Below, in pieces: positions 27,643 to 35,393 of a stretch of DNA of 50,830 nucleotides (the stretch's first letter is position 1; each line of letters opens with the position of its first letter). The stretch is from Clostridiales bacterium UBA1316 (GTDB lineage Bacteria > Bacillota > Clostridia > Oscillospirales > Oscillospiraceae). The stretch is taken from contig DBTM01000026.1 of NCBI GenBank assembly GCA_002307055.1, positions 1 to 50,830 on the forward strand. Direction: 5' to 3'. The notes beneath the pieces were generated by a model. The model did no database searches and was not told where the DNA came from. It saw only the letters and a list, made by a program, of their open reading frames with translations. The translations under genes were made by a program, and so were the position numbers.

Positions 27643-30246
27643 CTATTTCCCCGGGGTCTTGAGCGTCAATACCTTTGGAGCCGGTATCATGTTATTCTTC
27701 ATATCCGTCAGACGGAAGAGATAGAGTGTGACATCGCTCTCCGGGCGTTTATCAAAGCTGATTGTGACGGACTTTGCATCCTTGGCCCATACTGTGGTCC
27801 ACTTGGTAACCTTCGAAAACCCGATGCCGAACTCTCTTGTATTGACAGGCTCCGAAAAGTTCAGTGTCACGCTTTGACCGTCATACGCCCCTAAAGTAAT
27901 GTTGGTTTTAAACGCGGAAACAGTCGGGACGGCGTCAGGGCGCGCGCCGGTATCCCTGACGTTTTCGGGGTAGATCGGCCATTGCGGCATGGGGCCGATT
28001 TTCAGGTTGGTGGAGTTCCAGGTAGGCTTTTCACCCTGCTTGGACTGCGCGGTCATGTTCCCGCCGCTCCTGACACCGACAAGATCAACCGTCAGCTCAA
28101 AGGTGCACCCTGGGAGCGCCTCGAGCGTGAGGTTTTTAAGCATCAGCGTGAACGGCCCAGCCGGGATGTATTTTTGTTTTAAAGATACGCCGTATGTTTC
28201 CAGATATATCGGCGTCTTACCGTCAACAGAGCCTGTTTCGAGCTGTCTTCCCATTCCGTTCGCTGTCATGCTGACGACAAGCGCTTTTGAATTCACCAGC
28301 TTACTCGAGAAACCGATATTCATGCCGTCAGGGGAGCCGCTCGTGAGGCCGAGGCCGTGGCGAAGCGCATTTGCCAGATCATAGCATTGGAAATAAACGG
28401 TTTTGTTGTCCATGTCCTTGCCGACTGTATCGAGCTTGTAGCGGCCAACCTGAGCCTGCTGGGCTGTCAGAGCCAGCACGGCTGTCCCGTCCGTGACGTC
28501 CTGCTTCAATATTGTGCCGTCCGGCAGTGTCAGGCTCACCTGCGGGGCATTGGAGTGCACGGTGATATTGTTTGCAAAGCCCTCGGTTATGAGCTCGGTT
28601 TCACTCCAGAGCTTGTATTTCCCAGGCCGGGACCAGTGCTGATAGAAGCTGTCAATCTCATATGGGACGGCATTCATCGCGGAAATCGTCGGGTAGGTTT
28701 TTGTCGGGTAGATGGCGCCGCTACCGTCAAGGGCGGCGATGCTGTTCGCGCTGGACAGGCTCTTGAACCCCTGGACTGTCAGCTTATCCGAACGGCCGAA
28801 CGTTTTATCCATCGCCGCGATGATAAACGGCAGGTCCCTGTCCTGGCTGGCGTGAGCCGCGTCACGGACGATGAGCGTGACATTGTCGCCGGCACCAAGG
28901 AAATCGTAGACATCCTGCACGGCTGCCATCGTCACTGCCGTTGATACAGAACCGAGCCACTCATAGTTTTCGCCCGTAAAGGCGATTAATGGTCTTGGCG
29001 CGATCAGTGCAGCAACCTCATTCATGTCAAACGGCAAATTATCGACTTTGTCAGGGACAAAATCCTGTGCTTTCGAGCTCAGCCAATGACCGCTGCCGCC
29101 GATGGTATTAATCGGCTTCTCGTTCCGTGTATAAACGCGGTTTACCGTGTTGTTTGCACCGTATGTATTATATTGAAGAAGCTGCCCCTCATCGGTATAA
29201 CGGAAATTAGACAGACCCGTTGCGCCGGATTCACAAGGCACAGCAATCGATATACGTTCGTCAAAAGCCGCCGCTATGAGTGCTGCCTTCCCGTTGCGTG
29301 AGACACCCGTAACCACGGTACGCGTCCCGTCGATGTCTGAGGCAGTGTCGTTTTGCAGCGCGTCGATAATGCGGCTCACGCCCCACGCCCAGCCCATCAG
29401 CGCACCGGAGTCATATTCGTAAACACCTTTGGTCTTGGGGTAAAGCGCCGTATACGCGCCGGTTGCTTTACTATCGTCCGAGTACACGGAACCGGTGTTC
29501 ATTGCGATATACGCATAACCGTTTTGCATAAGTGTTTTTACTTGTTCGGAAGAGAGCATACCGATGACAATCACGACGGGATACGGGCCTTTTATCTGCG
29601 TGTCGGTGCCGTACACAGGCACGTCCAGCTCATCTATTTTGAACTCTGTATTCTTGCCGCCCGCAGCCACTGTGACAACATAGTCGGTGCGCTGATGCGC
29701 GGGCGTCGTGACAAGAAGGTCCTTGTGGTCATCCCAGCTGCCCCATTGACTGTTTTTAAAGCTTAATACGGGGTGCAGCGTAAAATCGGTATAATCCCAA
29801 TAATACGACCCCTGCGGGAGGTTGACGGTAAACGTTCCCGGCTGTATGACGCTTGATTTGATGGTCGTTGACGCCGGTACCTGAGTAATACGCTTGACGA
29901 GTTTAGACGCCGATTGCGCGGTGGGCTGTTTATAGCCAAAGTAATAATATTGCGCCAGATCCTTGATTTCCTGCCGACGCGCCTGCCAATCCTCTTTGCT
30001 GACAACCCGTCCGTTTGTCCCAAGGCCGGAATTGAAGAACTCAAATGGGTCGGGCAGCGACGCGTTTGACTTAATCTGTGTAACGTCCTTAGGGAAATAG
30101 CTGCGCGGCGCACTCGCGTTCGTCTGCGCCGGTGTGAGAGAACCTTTCGTACTTTCTGAGCTGCCGGATGCCGCGTTGACATTTTGAGGCCACACTGATA
30201 ATAGCAAAACCAAAACAAGGATCACGACAAGAACGTTTCTTTTCAC
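27643..30246 (-). CDS. Secreted CE15-like glucuronoyl esterase
   Basis: 867 residues from GTG at 30246 (AAGGGTG just upstream; a GTG at 30270 lacks a site). Signal peptide at about 1-26 (KRNVLVV, leucine core, VNA). The alpha/beta-hydrolase domain (about 50-490) has the CE15 nucleophile motif GVSRNGK (Ser316), an acidic residue 23 further on in PCESGATG (Glu339), a substrate-binding GHW, and a likely catalytic His465 in DAAHASQ. Known members cleave esters between xylan glucuronic acid and lignin. The remaining 370 residues are beta-rich, and the last 90 resemble an Ig-like domain (LNFSEPVNTREF). This C-terminal extension is longer than in single-domain CE15 enzymes. No other carbohydrate gene adjoins it. 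Confidence 0.83.
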   Translation of the reverse strand: MKRNVLVVILVLVLLLSVWPQNVNAASGSSESTKGSLTPAQTNASAPRSYFPKDVTQIKSNASLPDPFEFFNSGLGTNGRVVSKEDWQARRQEIKDLAQYYYFGYKQPTAQSASKLVKRITQVPASTTIKSSVIQPGTFTVNLPQGSYYWDYTDFTLHPVLSFKNSQWGSWDDHKDLLVTTPAHQRTDYVVTVAAGGKNTEFKIDELDVPVYGTDTQIKGPYPVVIVIGMLSSEQVKTLMQNGYAYIAMNTGSVYSDDSKATGAYTALYPKTKGVYEYDSGALMGWAWGVSRIIDALQNDTASDIDGTRTVVTGVSRNGKAALIAAAFDERISIAVPCESGATGLSNFRYTDEGQLLQYNTYGANNTVNRVYTRNEKPINTIGGSGHWLSSKAQDFVPDKVDNLPFDMNEVAALIAPRPLIAFTGENYEWLGSVSTAVTMAAVQDVYDFLGAGDNVTLIVRDAAHASQDRDLPFIIAAMDKTFGRSDKLTVQGFKSLSSANSIAALDGSGAIYPTKTYPTISAMNAVPYEIDSFYQHWSRPGKYKLWSETELITEGFANNITVHSNAPQVSLTLPDGTILKQDVTDGTAVLALTAQQAQVGRYKLDTVGKDMDNKTVYFQCYDLANALRHGLGLTSGSPDGMNIGFSSKLVNSKALVVSMTANGMGRQLETGSVDGKTPIYLETYGVSLKQKYIPAGPFTLMLKNLTLEALPGCTFELTVDLVGVRSGGNMTAQSKQGEKPTWNSTNLKIGPMPQWPIYPENVRDTGARPDAVPTVSAFKTNITLGAYDGQSVTLNFSEPVNTREFGIGFSKVTKWTTVWAKDAKSVTISFDKRPESDVTLYLFRLTDMKNNMIPAPKVLTLKTPGK

Positions 30247-30279
30247 GAAATCACCCTTCTTTTCAACCACAATATAGCA

Positions 30280-30308
30280 ATTATATATACATAAGGATGA
30301 GATGTAAA
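30280..30308 (-). promoter_or_regulatory. Promoter of the esterase gene
   Basis: On the minus strand TTTACA (30308-30303), 17 nt, TATAAT (30285-30280), 34 nt before the GTG at 30246. Confidence 0.7.
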
Positions 30309-30380
30309 TGATATACTCAAAAGAATCTTAGACGATAACTCCCAAAAACCGCATCCATTGTAAACAAATAAAATTTTGTA

Positions 30381-30815
30381 TCAAAGCCATTGGATAAATG
30401 CTGTTTTGTCGTTTTTATTATATCCGGCCCGCTCATAAAATTTTAATGTGCTATCCAGTTTTGAGCCCGTCATCAGCATCAGCTTATAGCAGCCCTCACG
30501 CAGAGCCAGCTCTTTTGCGGCGTTCAAAACAGCCGTCGCGTACCCCTTGCAGCGATATCGTTCCTCGGTGACGACGTTTTCAATGAGCGTATAAGGTCTG
30601 CCGCCATGAGTCAGGTTGGGGACGATGACAGCGACACACGATGAAATAAGCGCCATATTGTCCTCCGCCACAAGTATGTGATGGTTTGGGTCATCCATGA
30701 TTTGCCGCCATATCTCCGATGCCTTAACCGTATCGCCGACAGCCTCTTTATTAAAGTTTGTATAAAGCTGCAGCAGCCCAGTTAAATCACTAGCACACGC
30801 TTCCCTGGTTTCCAT
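30381..30815 (-). CDS. GNAT family N-acetyltransferase
   Basis: 144 residues. The acetyl-CoA binding region reads ENVVTEERYRCKGYATAVL, matching the GNAT motif A (R/Q-x-x-G-x-G/A with Cys-Lys-Gly-Tyr-Ala here), and the C-terminal FYERAGY is the usual motif B end. The ATG at 30815 has AGGAGG 6 nt upstream; the longer frame from 30854 does not. Substrate unknown. It is divergent from the molybdenum cluster, whose first start lies 105 bp away. Confidence 0.87.
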   Translation of the reverse strand: METREACASDLTGLLQLYTNFNKEAVGDTVKASEIWRQIMDDPNHHILVAEDNMALISSCVAVIVPNLTHGGRPYTLIENVVTEERYRCKGYATAVLNAAKELALREGCYKLMLMTGSKLDSTLKFYERAGYNKNDKTAFIQWL

Positions 30816-30920
30816 AATGTCCTCCTCAGCACAGATGTTTCTTTTATCATACAACAGGATTCGATATTTGCAAATATGGATATATATGATAAGCTATTCA
30901 ATAGGAGAGGTGATGATGTT

Positions 30921-32060
30921 TTGAAAATTGCAATGATTGTACTCGCTGCCGGTTTTTCTTCGCGCATGGGCGTTATGAAGCCGCTTTTACCGGTCGGCGG
31001 GGTCAGCGCGCTGCTGCGTGCGGTCAGCTTGGGCAGACCCGAGCATATCCACAGTATTTCCGTCGTGACAGGCCATCGCTGCGAGGATGTTGAAGCGGAG
31101 CTCAGCAGCTATCATTCAAAGAACCTGCGGCGCGTCTATAACGCCAAATATGCCGACGGCATGTTTACTTCCGTTAAAGCCGGTATCCATTCGCTGCCGG
31201 GCGATGTTGACGGCTTTTTTCTCCTGCCTGTCGACCACTGCGGCGTAACGCCCGAAACACTCGACAAAATTATTTCCGCTTTTGTCCTCTCAGACGGACA
31301 GGCTGTGGTATACCCGACATATAACGGGGAGCAGGGGCATCCGCCGCTGATTCCGTTCAGCTTCATGAGCGGCATCAAGGATTACGACGGCTTTGACGGG
31401 ATGCGCGGCTATCTGTCCGGGTTCCCGTTTGAAGAGGTTGACGTCAGCGACCGCGGCGTCCTTCTGGATATGGATACACCTCAGGATTACACCGTGCTTC
31501 TCAGGCATCTCGGTTTGCCGACATATCCCGATGATGCCGTGTGTCAGCAATTGCTGGAAAAGTACGAGATGCCGGACAACATTGTCTTTCATAGCCTGCA
31601 GGTTCATGAGCTGGCGCTAAGAATGGCGGATTTGCTTGGCGAAAAAGGTATCCCAATCAACAAGGATTTACTCTCCTCGGCTTGTCTGCTCCACGATATA
31701 CTGCGATCAGAAGCCAAACACGAGGAGGCGGGCAGTCAGCTGCTGCTGACGATGGGGTATCCTGAAGCTGCCGTGCTTATTGCCTCTCACATGGACTTAC
31801 CAGAGGCGTATCATCCGGCACCCGACGAAACCGCTCTTCTTTATTTGGCCGACAAGCTCGCCCGTTATGGCAAAATCGTACCGATTGAAGAGACGAGAGC
31901 CGGACTGCAAACGCGCTTTGCTGATGATCCGGCCGCTTTAGCCCACGCAGAAACAAGAATGCGTCATGCGCAGATGATACTTGATATGCTGCACGCGCAG
32001 TATAAAATCGAATATGCGGATATCGCTCCGCTTCAGCCGGATCATAATCAATATAAATAA
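30921..32060 (+). CDS. MocA-like nucleotidyltransferase fused to an HD domain
   Basis: 379 residues from a TTG start with GGAGAGG 10 nt upstream; an in-frame ATG at 30876 has no site. Residues about 1-190 form a molybdopterin-nucleotidyltransferase-like domain (VLAAGFSSRMG, LPVDHCGVTP, GEQGHPPLIP, DMDTPQDY), as in MocA, which attaches CMP to molybdopterin. Residues about 220-345 form an HD-type domain (FHSLQVHELA, LLHDIL, ASHMDLP), possibly a phosphohydrolase. The gene heads the aldehyde oxidoreductase cluster and matches, from memory, the DVU_1551 NTP-transferase family. CMP versus GMP donor and the HD substrate are unknown. Confidence 0.85.
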   Translation: MKIAMIVLAAGFSSRMGVMKPLLPVGGVSALLRAVSLGRPEHIHSISVVTGHRCEDVEAELSSYHSKNLRRVYNAKYADGMFTSVKAGIHSLPGDVDGFFLLPVDHCGVTPETLDKIISAFVLSDGQAVVYPTYNGEQGHPPLIPFSFMSGIKDYDGFDGMRGYLSGFPFEEVDVSDRGVLLDMDTPQDYTVLLRHLGLPTYPDDAVCQQLLEKYEMPDNIVFHSLQVHELALRMADLLGEKGIPINKDLLSSACLLHDILRSEAKHEEAGSQLLLTMGYPEAAVLIASHMDLPEAYHPAPDETALLYLADKLARYGKIVPIEETRAGLQTRFADDPAALAHAETRMRHAQMILDMLHAQYKIEYADIAPLQPDHNQYK

Positions 32061-32411
32061 TTATTTTTACAGCAATAATTTTTTTCGATTATGACAAAAT
32101 AAGTCAAGCTCCAATCTCCATTCTGCACAGTGATAAAGCTTTTTTTTGGTATTTTTCTGTCTACATCTACCTATAATACAACAATTGGAGTAGTTTTCTA
32201 CGCGGAAATATGCATAATGCGCACGCTTTATGTAAGTATTGTTTGTCATTTACTTTTAGGTACTCTTTTGATACAATTATGTGAAATTATCTGGCACGTA
32301 CATGCAATTATGTACGCAATCGGTTAGGGTCCCCCATGATTAAAGTCGAACCCCATCAACTGGCACGCCTTTTCGGCTTTCGTCGCCCTGACTTATAAGA
32401 GAGGATTTATT
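32061..32411. other. Intergenic region upstream of the aldehyde oxidoreductase
   Basis: 351 bp without a credible gene. It is AT-rich and contains a possible -10 TACAAT (32272-32277) with only a poor -35, then a 7-6-7 palindrome (32297-32316), then 95 nt of leader with no structure matching the Moco riboswitch as I recall it. A promoter for the downstream eight genes is likely here. AGAGGA before 32412 is the ribosome binding site. Confidence 0.5.
32297..32316. promoter_or_regulatory. Perfect inverted repeat, candidate operator
   Basis: CGTACAT (32297-32303), 6 nt, ATGTACG (32310-32316). It lies about 20 bp downstream of the possible -10 and 95 bp before the oxidoreductase start, where a repressor could act. 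No regulator gene is found in the cluster. Confidence 0.4.
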
Positions 32412-35240
32412 ATGTTAACGAGACTGAGCTTTACGATTAACGGTGTTGAAAGATTCGTTCTCTGCGACCCAGAAAAGGACAACCTTGCCATTGTGCTCCG
32501 CAGATTGGGGCTCACCGGCACAAAGATTGGCTGCGGCACGGGCATATGCGGCGCATGTTCCCTTCTTCTTAACGGAGAAGTCGTCCGTTCCTGCACGAAG
32601 AAAATGAAAAATGTCCCTGAATTCAGCGAAATTATAACCATTGAGGGCATCGGGACACCGCAGCACCTCCATCCGCTGCAGCAGGCTTGGATTACTTACG
32701 GCGGCGCTCAGTGCGGTTTCTGCTCTCCCGGCTTTATCGTTTCCGCTTATGGTCTTCTCCTGAAAAATGCCGCACCCACCCGTAATGAAGTACGCGAGTG
32801 GTTCAGGCAGCACCGCAACATCTGCCGCTGTACCGGCTATAAGCCGCTGGTCGATTCCGTCATGGCCGCCGCGAAGGTTATGCGCGGCGAAGCCACGATG
32901 GCAGACATCACCTTCGATTACGCAGGCACAACAGAATTTTACGGATCCAGAATGCCCAGGCCGACGGCACTGGGCAAGGTCACCGGACTCACCGATTACG
33001 GCGACGACATCAAGCTGAAGATGCCCGAAGGCACTGCATATCTGGCCGTCGTTATTTCCGAGGTTCACCATGCTAAAATCATCGACATCGACATCTCCGA
33101 AGCTGAAAAGATGCCCGGTGTTTTCAAGGTTCTCACCGCAAAGGATGTCAAGGGTACAAACAACATGGCGGCGCCCGCGCACACACCGCGCCAAAAGGGC
33201 CACGGCATTACGGATTTCCCCGTCCTTGCGGACAAAAAGATCTGCAAGCGCGGCGATGTTCTGGCTTGCGTCGCAGCCGATACTGAAGAGCACGCCCGCG
33301 AGGCAGCTAAGAAGGTAAAGCAGAATCTTGAAATTCTGCCCGCCTACATGACCTTCCCCGAAGCTGTCATGCCCAACGCCATCCAGCTGCATGAATCTCT
33401 GCCTAACTTCTACATGGAGCAGCCCGTATTCAAGGGCCGTGACACGGCGGAAGTCTTCGAAGAGGCGCCGATTGTCGCCGAAGGCAGCTTCCACTCCCAG
33501 CACGAGCCGCATCTGCCGATCGAGCCTGATGTCGTACAAGCCTATTGGGGCGCCGACGGCAAGATGACCATCCAGTGCAAATCACAGTCTCTGACAGAAA
33601 ACATTGACGTCATTTCATCAGCCTGCGGTATTCCGAAAGAAAATATCCGCATGATGCTGAATCCCGTGGGCGGTTCATTCGGCTACACAACAACACCAAA
33701 CGTCTTCGCGCTCGTCACGACAGCGGTGCAAAATCTCAATATGCCCTGCACGCTGACACTCAGCTATGAGGAATTTAACCATATATCCGGCAAGCGCTCG
33801 GCTACCTTCACAAACGGCCGCATCGCATGCGACAAGGACGGCAAGATTCTCGGCGCCGAATACGATATCGCTCTTGACCACGGCGCATATGCCGTCGTCG
33901 CCAGCCTCATCTTCAACAATCTCGTGTCCGTCGGTTTCCACGGCTATAATATTCCGAACTTCAAGGCCCTCGCCCGCGGCGGCGCGACAAACCACGCCTT
34001 CAACACCGCTTACCGCGGCTTCGGCGCCCCTCAGATCTATACCGCGACGGAAGCGCTCATCGACATGGCTGCCGAAAAGGTTGGCATGGACCCTTGGGAA
34101 TTCCGTTATAAGAACGCTGCCAGGCCGGGTGATCTCACCATCAATAGCAGACCGTATTTTGATTATGTCTATCCCGATCTGCTTGAGAAAGCCAAACCGT
34201 TTTATGACCAGTATAAAACGGAAGCGGAAGCGGCAAAGAAACAGGGTAAGCATATCGGCGTCGGCATGAGTATGGGCGGCTTTATCATCACCATCGGTAT
34301 GTTCGACTCGGCCGAGGTTGCGCTCGAAATGAACCCGGACGGTACCTTTACTCACTTTAACACCTGGGAGGATATGGGCCAGGGCGGTGATATCGGCGCG
34401 CTGACGCACGCTCTGAAGGCACTGGCGCCGCTCAAGCTCAGACCCAATCAGATCAAGCTGATCATGAATGATACGGACCGCTGCCCGGATACCGGACTCG
34501 CCGCCGCCAGCCGCTCCCACTATATGGCCGGCAAAGCCACCATCGACGCCGCCGACAAGCTCCTGGATGCGATGCGCAAGCCGGATGGCACCTACCGGAC
34601 CTACGACGAGATGACAAAAGCGGGTATCCCCACAAAATACGTCGGTCATTATGACCAATTCAATATCGGCCTGCCGCCCGGACTTGACCCCAACACCGGT
34701 GAAGGCGAAAAGAATCCGACTTATATGTACGCCGTCAATGTCGCACAGGTCGAGGTGGATGTCGCAACGGGTAAAACTCAGGTTCTTAAATATACCTGCG
34801 TAGCCGACGTCGGTGTCATCGGCAACAAACTGTCGGTTGAAGGTCAGGCATACGGCGGACTTTCCCACAGCATCGGCTTTGCGCTGAGCGAGGATTATGA
34901 CGCCCAGAAGAAGCACGGTAATATCGCCGGATGCGGCATCCCGACCATCGATATGGTCCCGGATGATTTCAATGTAATCTTTGTGGAAAACCCGCGCGCA
35001 ACGGGACCGCACGGCTCCTGCGGCTGCTCGGAATGCTTCCAGTCCTCCGGTCATATGGCCGTCATCAACGCCATCAATAACGCCTGCGGCGCGCGCGTTT
35101 ATGCTCTGCCGGCAACGCCCGACAAGGTCAAAGCCGCGTATGACGCCAAACAGCGCGGCGAGGATCTCACACCGCCTAAATACTTCCTCGGCACCGACTT
35201 TGAGGATGAGATGGATTACATCAAGGCAAATCCGTTCTAG
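32412..35240 (+). CDS. Molybdenum aldehyde oxidoreductase (Mop/xanthine-oxidase family)
   Basis: 942 residues, similar to the single-chain Mop of Desulfovibrio gigas (about 907). The N-terminus binds two [2Fe-2S] clusters: Cys41, 46, 49, 61 in CGTGICGAC...C, and Cys101, 104, 138, 140 in CGFC...CRC. From about 185 on is the molybdopterin domain (GKVTGLTDYGDD, GGSFGYT, AYRGFGAPQ), with the catalytic glutamate probably Glu874 in GCGCSE. There is no FAD domain, so electrons must leave through a partner, probably the next gene product. It oxidises aldehydes or related compounds; the real substrate is unknown. Likely cytoplasmic, as no signal peptide is visible. Confidence 0.93.
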   Translation: MLTRLSFTINGVERFVLCDPEKDNLAIVLRRLGLTGTKIGCGTGICGACSLLLNGEVVRSCTKKMKNVPEFSEIITIEGIGTPQHLHPLQQAWITYGGAQCGFCSPGFIVSAYGLLLKNAAPTRNEVREWFRQHRNICRCTGYKPLVDSVMAAAKVMRGEATMADITFDYAGTTEFYGSRMPRPTALGKVTGLTDYGDDIKLKMPEGTAYLAVVISEVHHAKIIDIDISEAEKMPGVFKVLTAKDVKGTNNMAAPAHTPRQKGHGITDFPVLADKKICKRGDVLACVAADTEEHAREAAKKVKQNLEILPAYMTFPEAVMPNAIQLHESLPNFYMEQPVFKGRDTAEVFEEAPIVAEGSFHSQHEPHLPIEPDVVQAYWGADGKMTIQCKSQSLTENIDVISSACGIPKENIRMMLNPVGGSFGYTTTPNVFALVTTAVQNLNMPCTLTLSYEEFNHISGKRSATFTNGRIACDKDGKILGAEYDIALDHGAYAVVASLIFNNLVSVGFHGYNIPNFKALARGGATNHAFNTAYRGFGAPQIYTATEALIDMAAEKVGMDPWEFRYKNAARPGDLTINSRPYFDYVYPDLLEKAKPFYDQYKTEAEAAKKQGKHIGVGMSMGGFIITIGMFDSAEVALEMNPDGTFTHFNTWEDMGQGGDIGALTHALKALAPLKLRPNQIKLIMNDTDRCPDTGLAAASRSHYMAGKATIDAADKLLDAMRKPDGTYRTYDEMTKAGIPTKYVGHYDQFNIGLPPGLDPNTGEGEKNPTYMYAVNVAQVEVDVATGKTQVLKYTCVADVGVIGNKLSVEGQAYGGLSHSIGFALSEDYDAQKKHGNIAGCGIPTIDMVPDDFNVIFVENPRATGPHGSCGCSECFQSSGHMAVINAINNACGARVYALPATPDKVKAAYDAKQRGEDLTPPKYFLGTDFEDEMDYIKANPF

Positions 35241-35304
35241 AAATCGGCTTTACCAAAAGCAGGAATGACCTCAAACCCCTGAAATACTCAAAAGCAACAA
35301 TGAC

Positions 35305-35333
35305 GGTAGGGCGGGGTGATACCCCGCCCTACC
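35305..35333. repeat. Perfect GTAGGG palindrome after the oxidoreductase gene
   Basis: GGTAGGGCGGGGT (35305-35317) and its exact complement (35321-35333) with a GAT loop: a 13-bp stem with no U-tract. Placed between oxidoreductase and partner gene, it could stabilise the upstream mRNA and set expression ratios. Member of the GTAGGG palindrome family. Confidence 0.85.
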
Positions 35334-35393
35334 TCAAGGCATGATTCGTTTAAAACACCCAGTTAAACTTGAACAAAGGAGAGGCTAGACAGA

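Noticed and set aside
32317..32411. Moco riboswitch upstream of the molybdenum enzyme
   Set aside because: The position is plausible, but I could not find the multi-stem conserved core as I know it. A covariance-model search would be needed to exclude it.
32415..35054. Two long minus-strand open frames (374 and 459 codons) opposite the aldehyde oxidoreductase
   Set aside because: They are antisense to a gene with clear domain motifs over its whole length, have no ribosome binding site or recognisable domain, and arise from the GC-rich third positions of the real gene.
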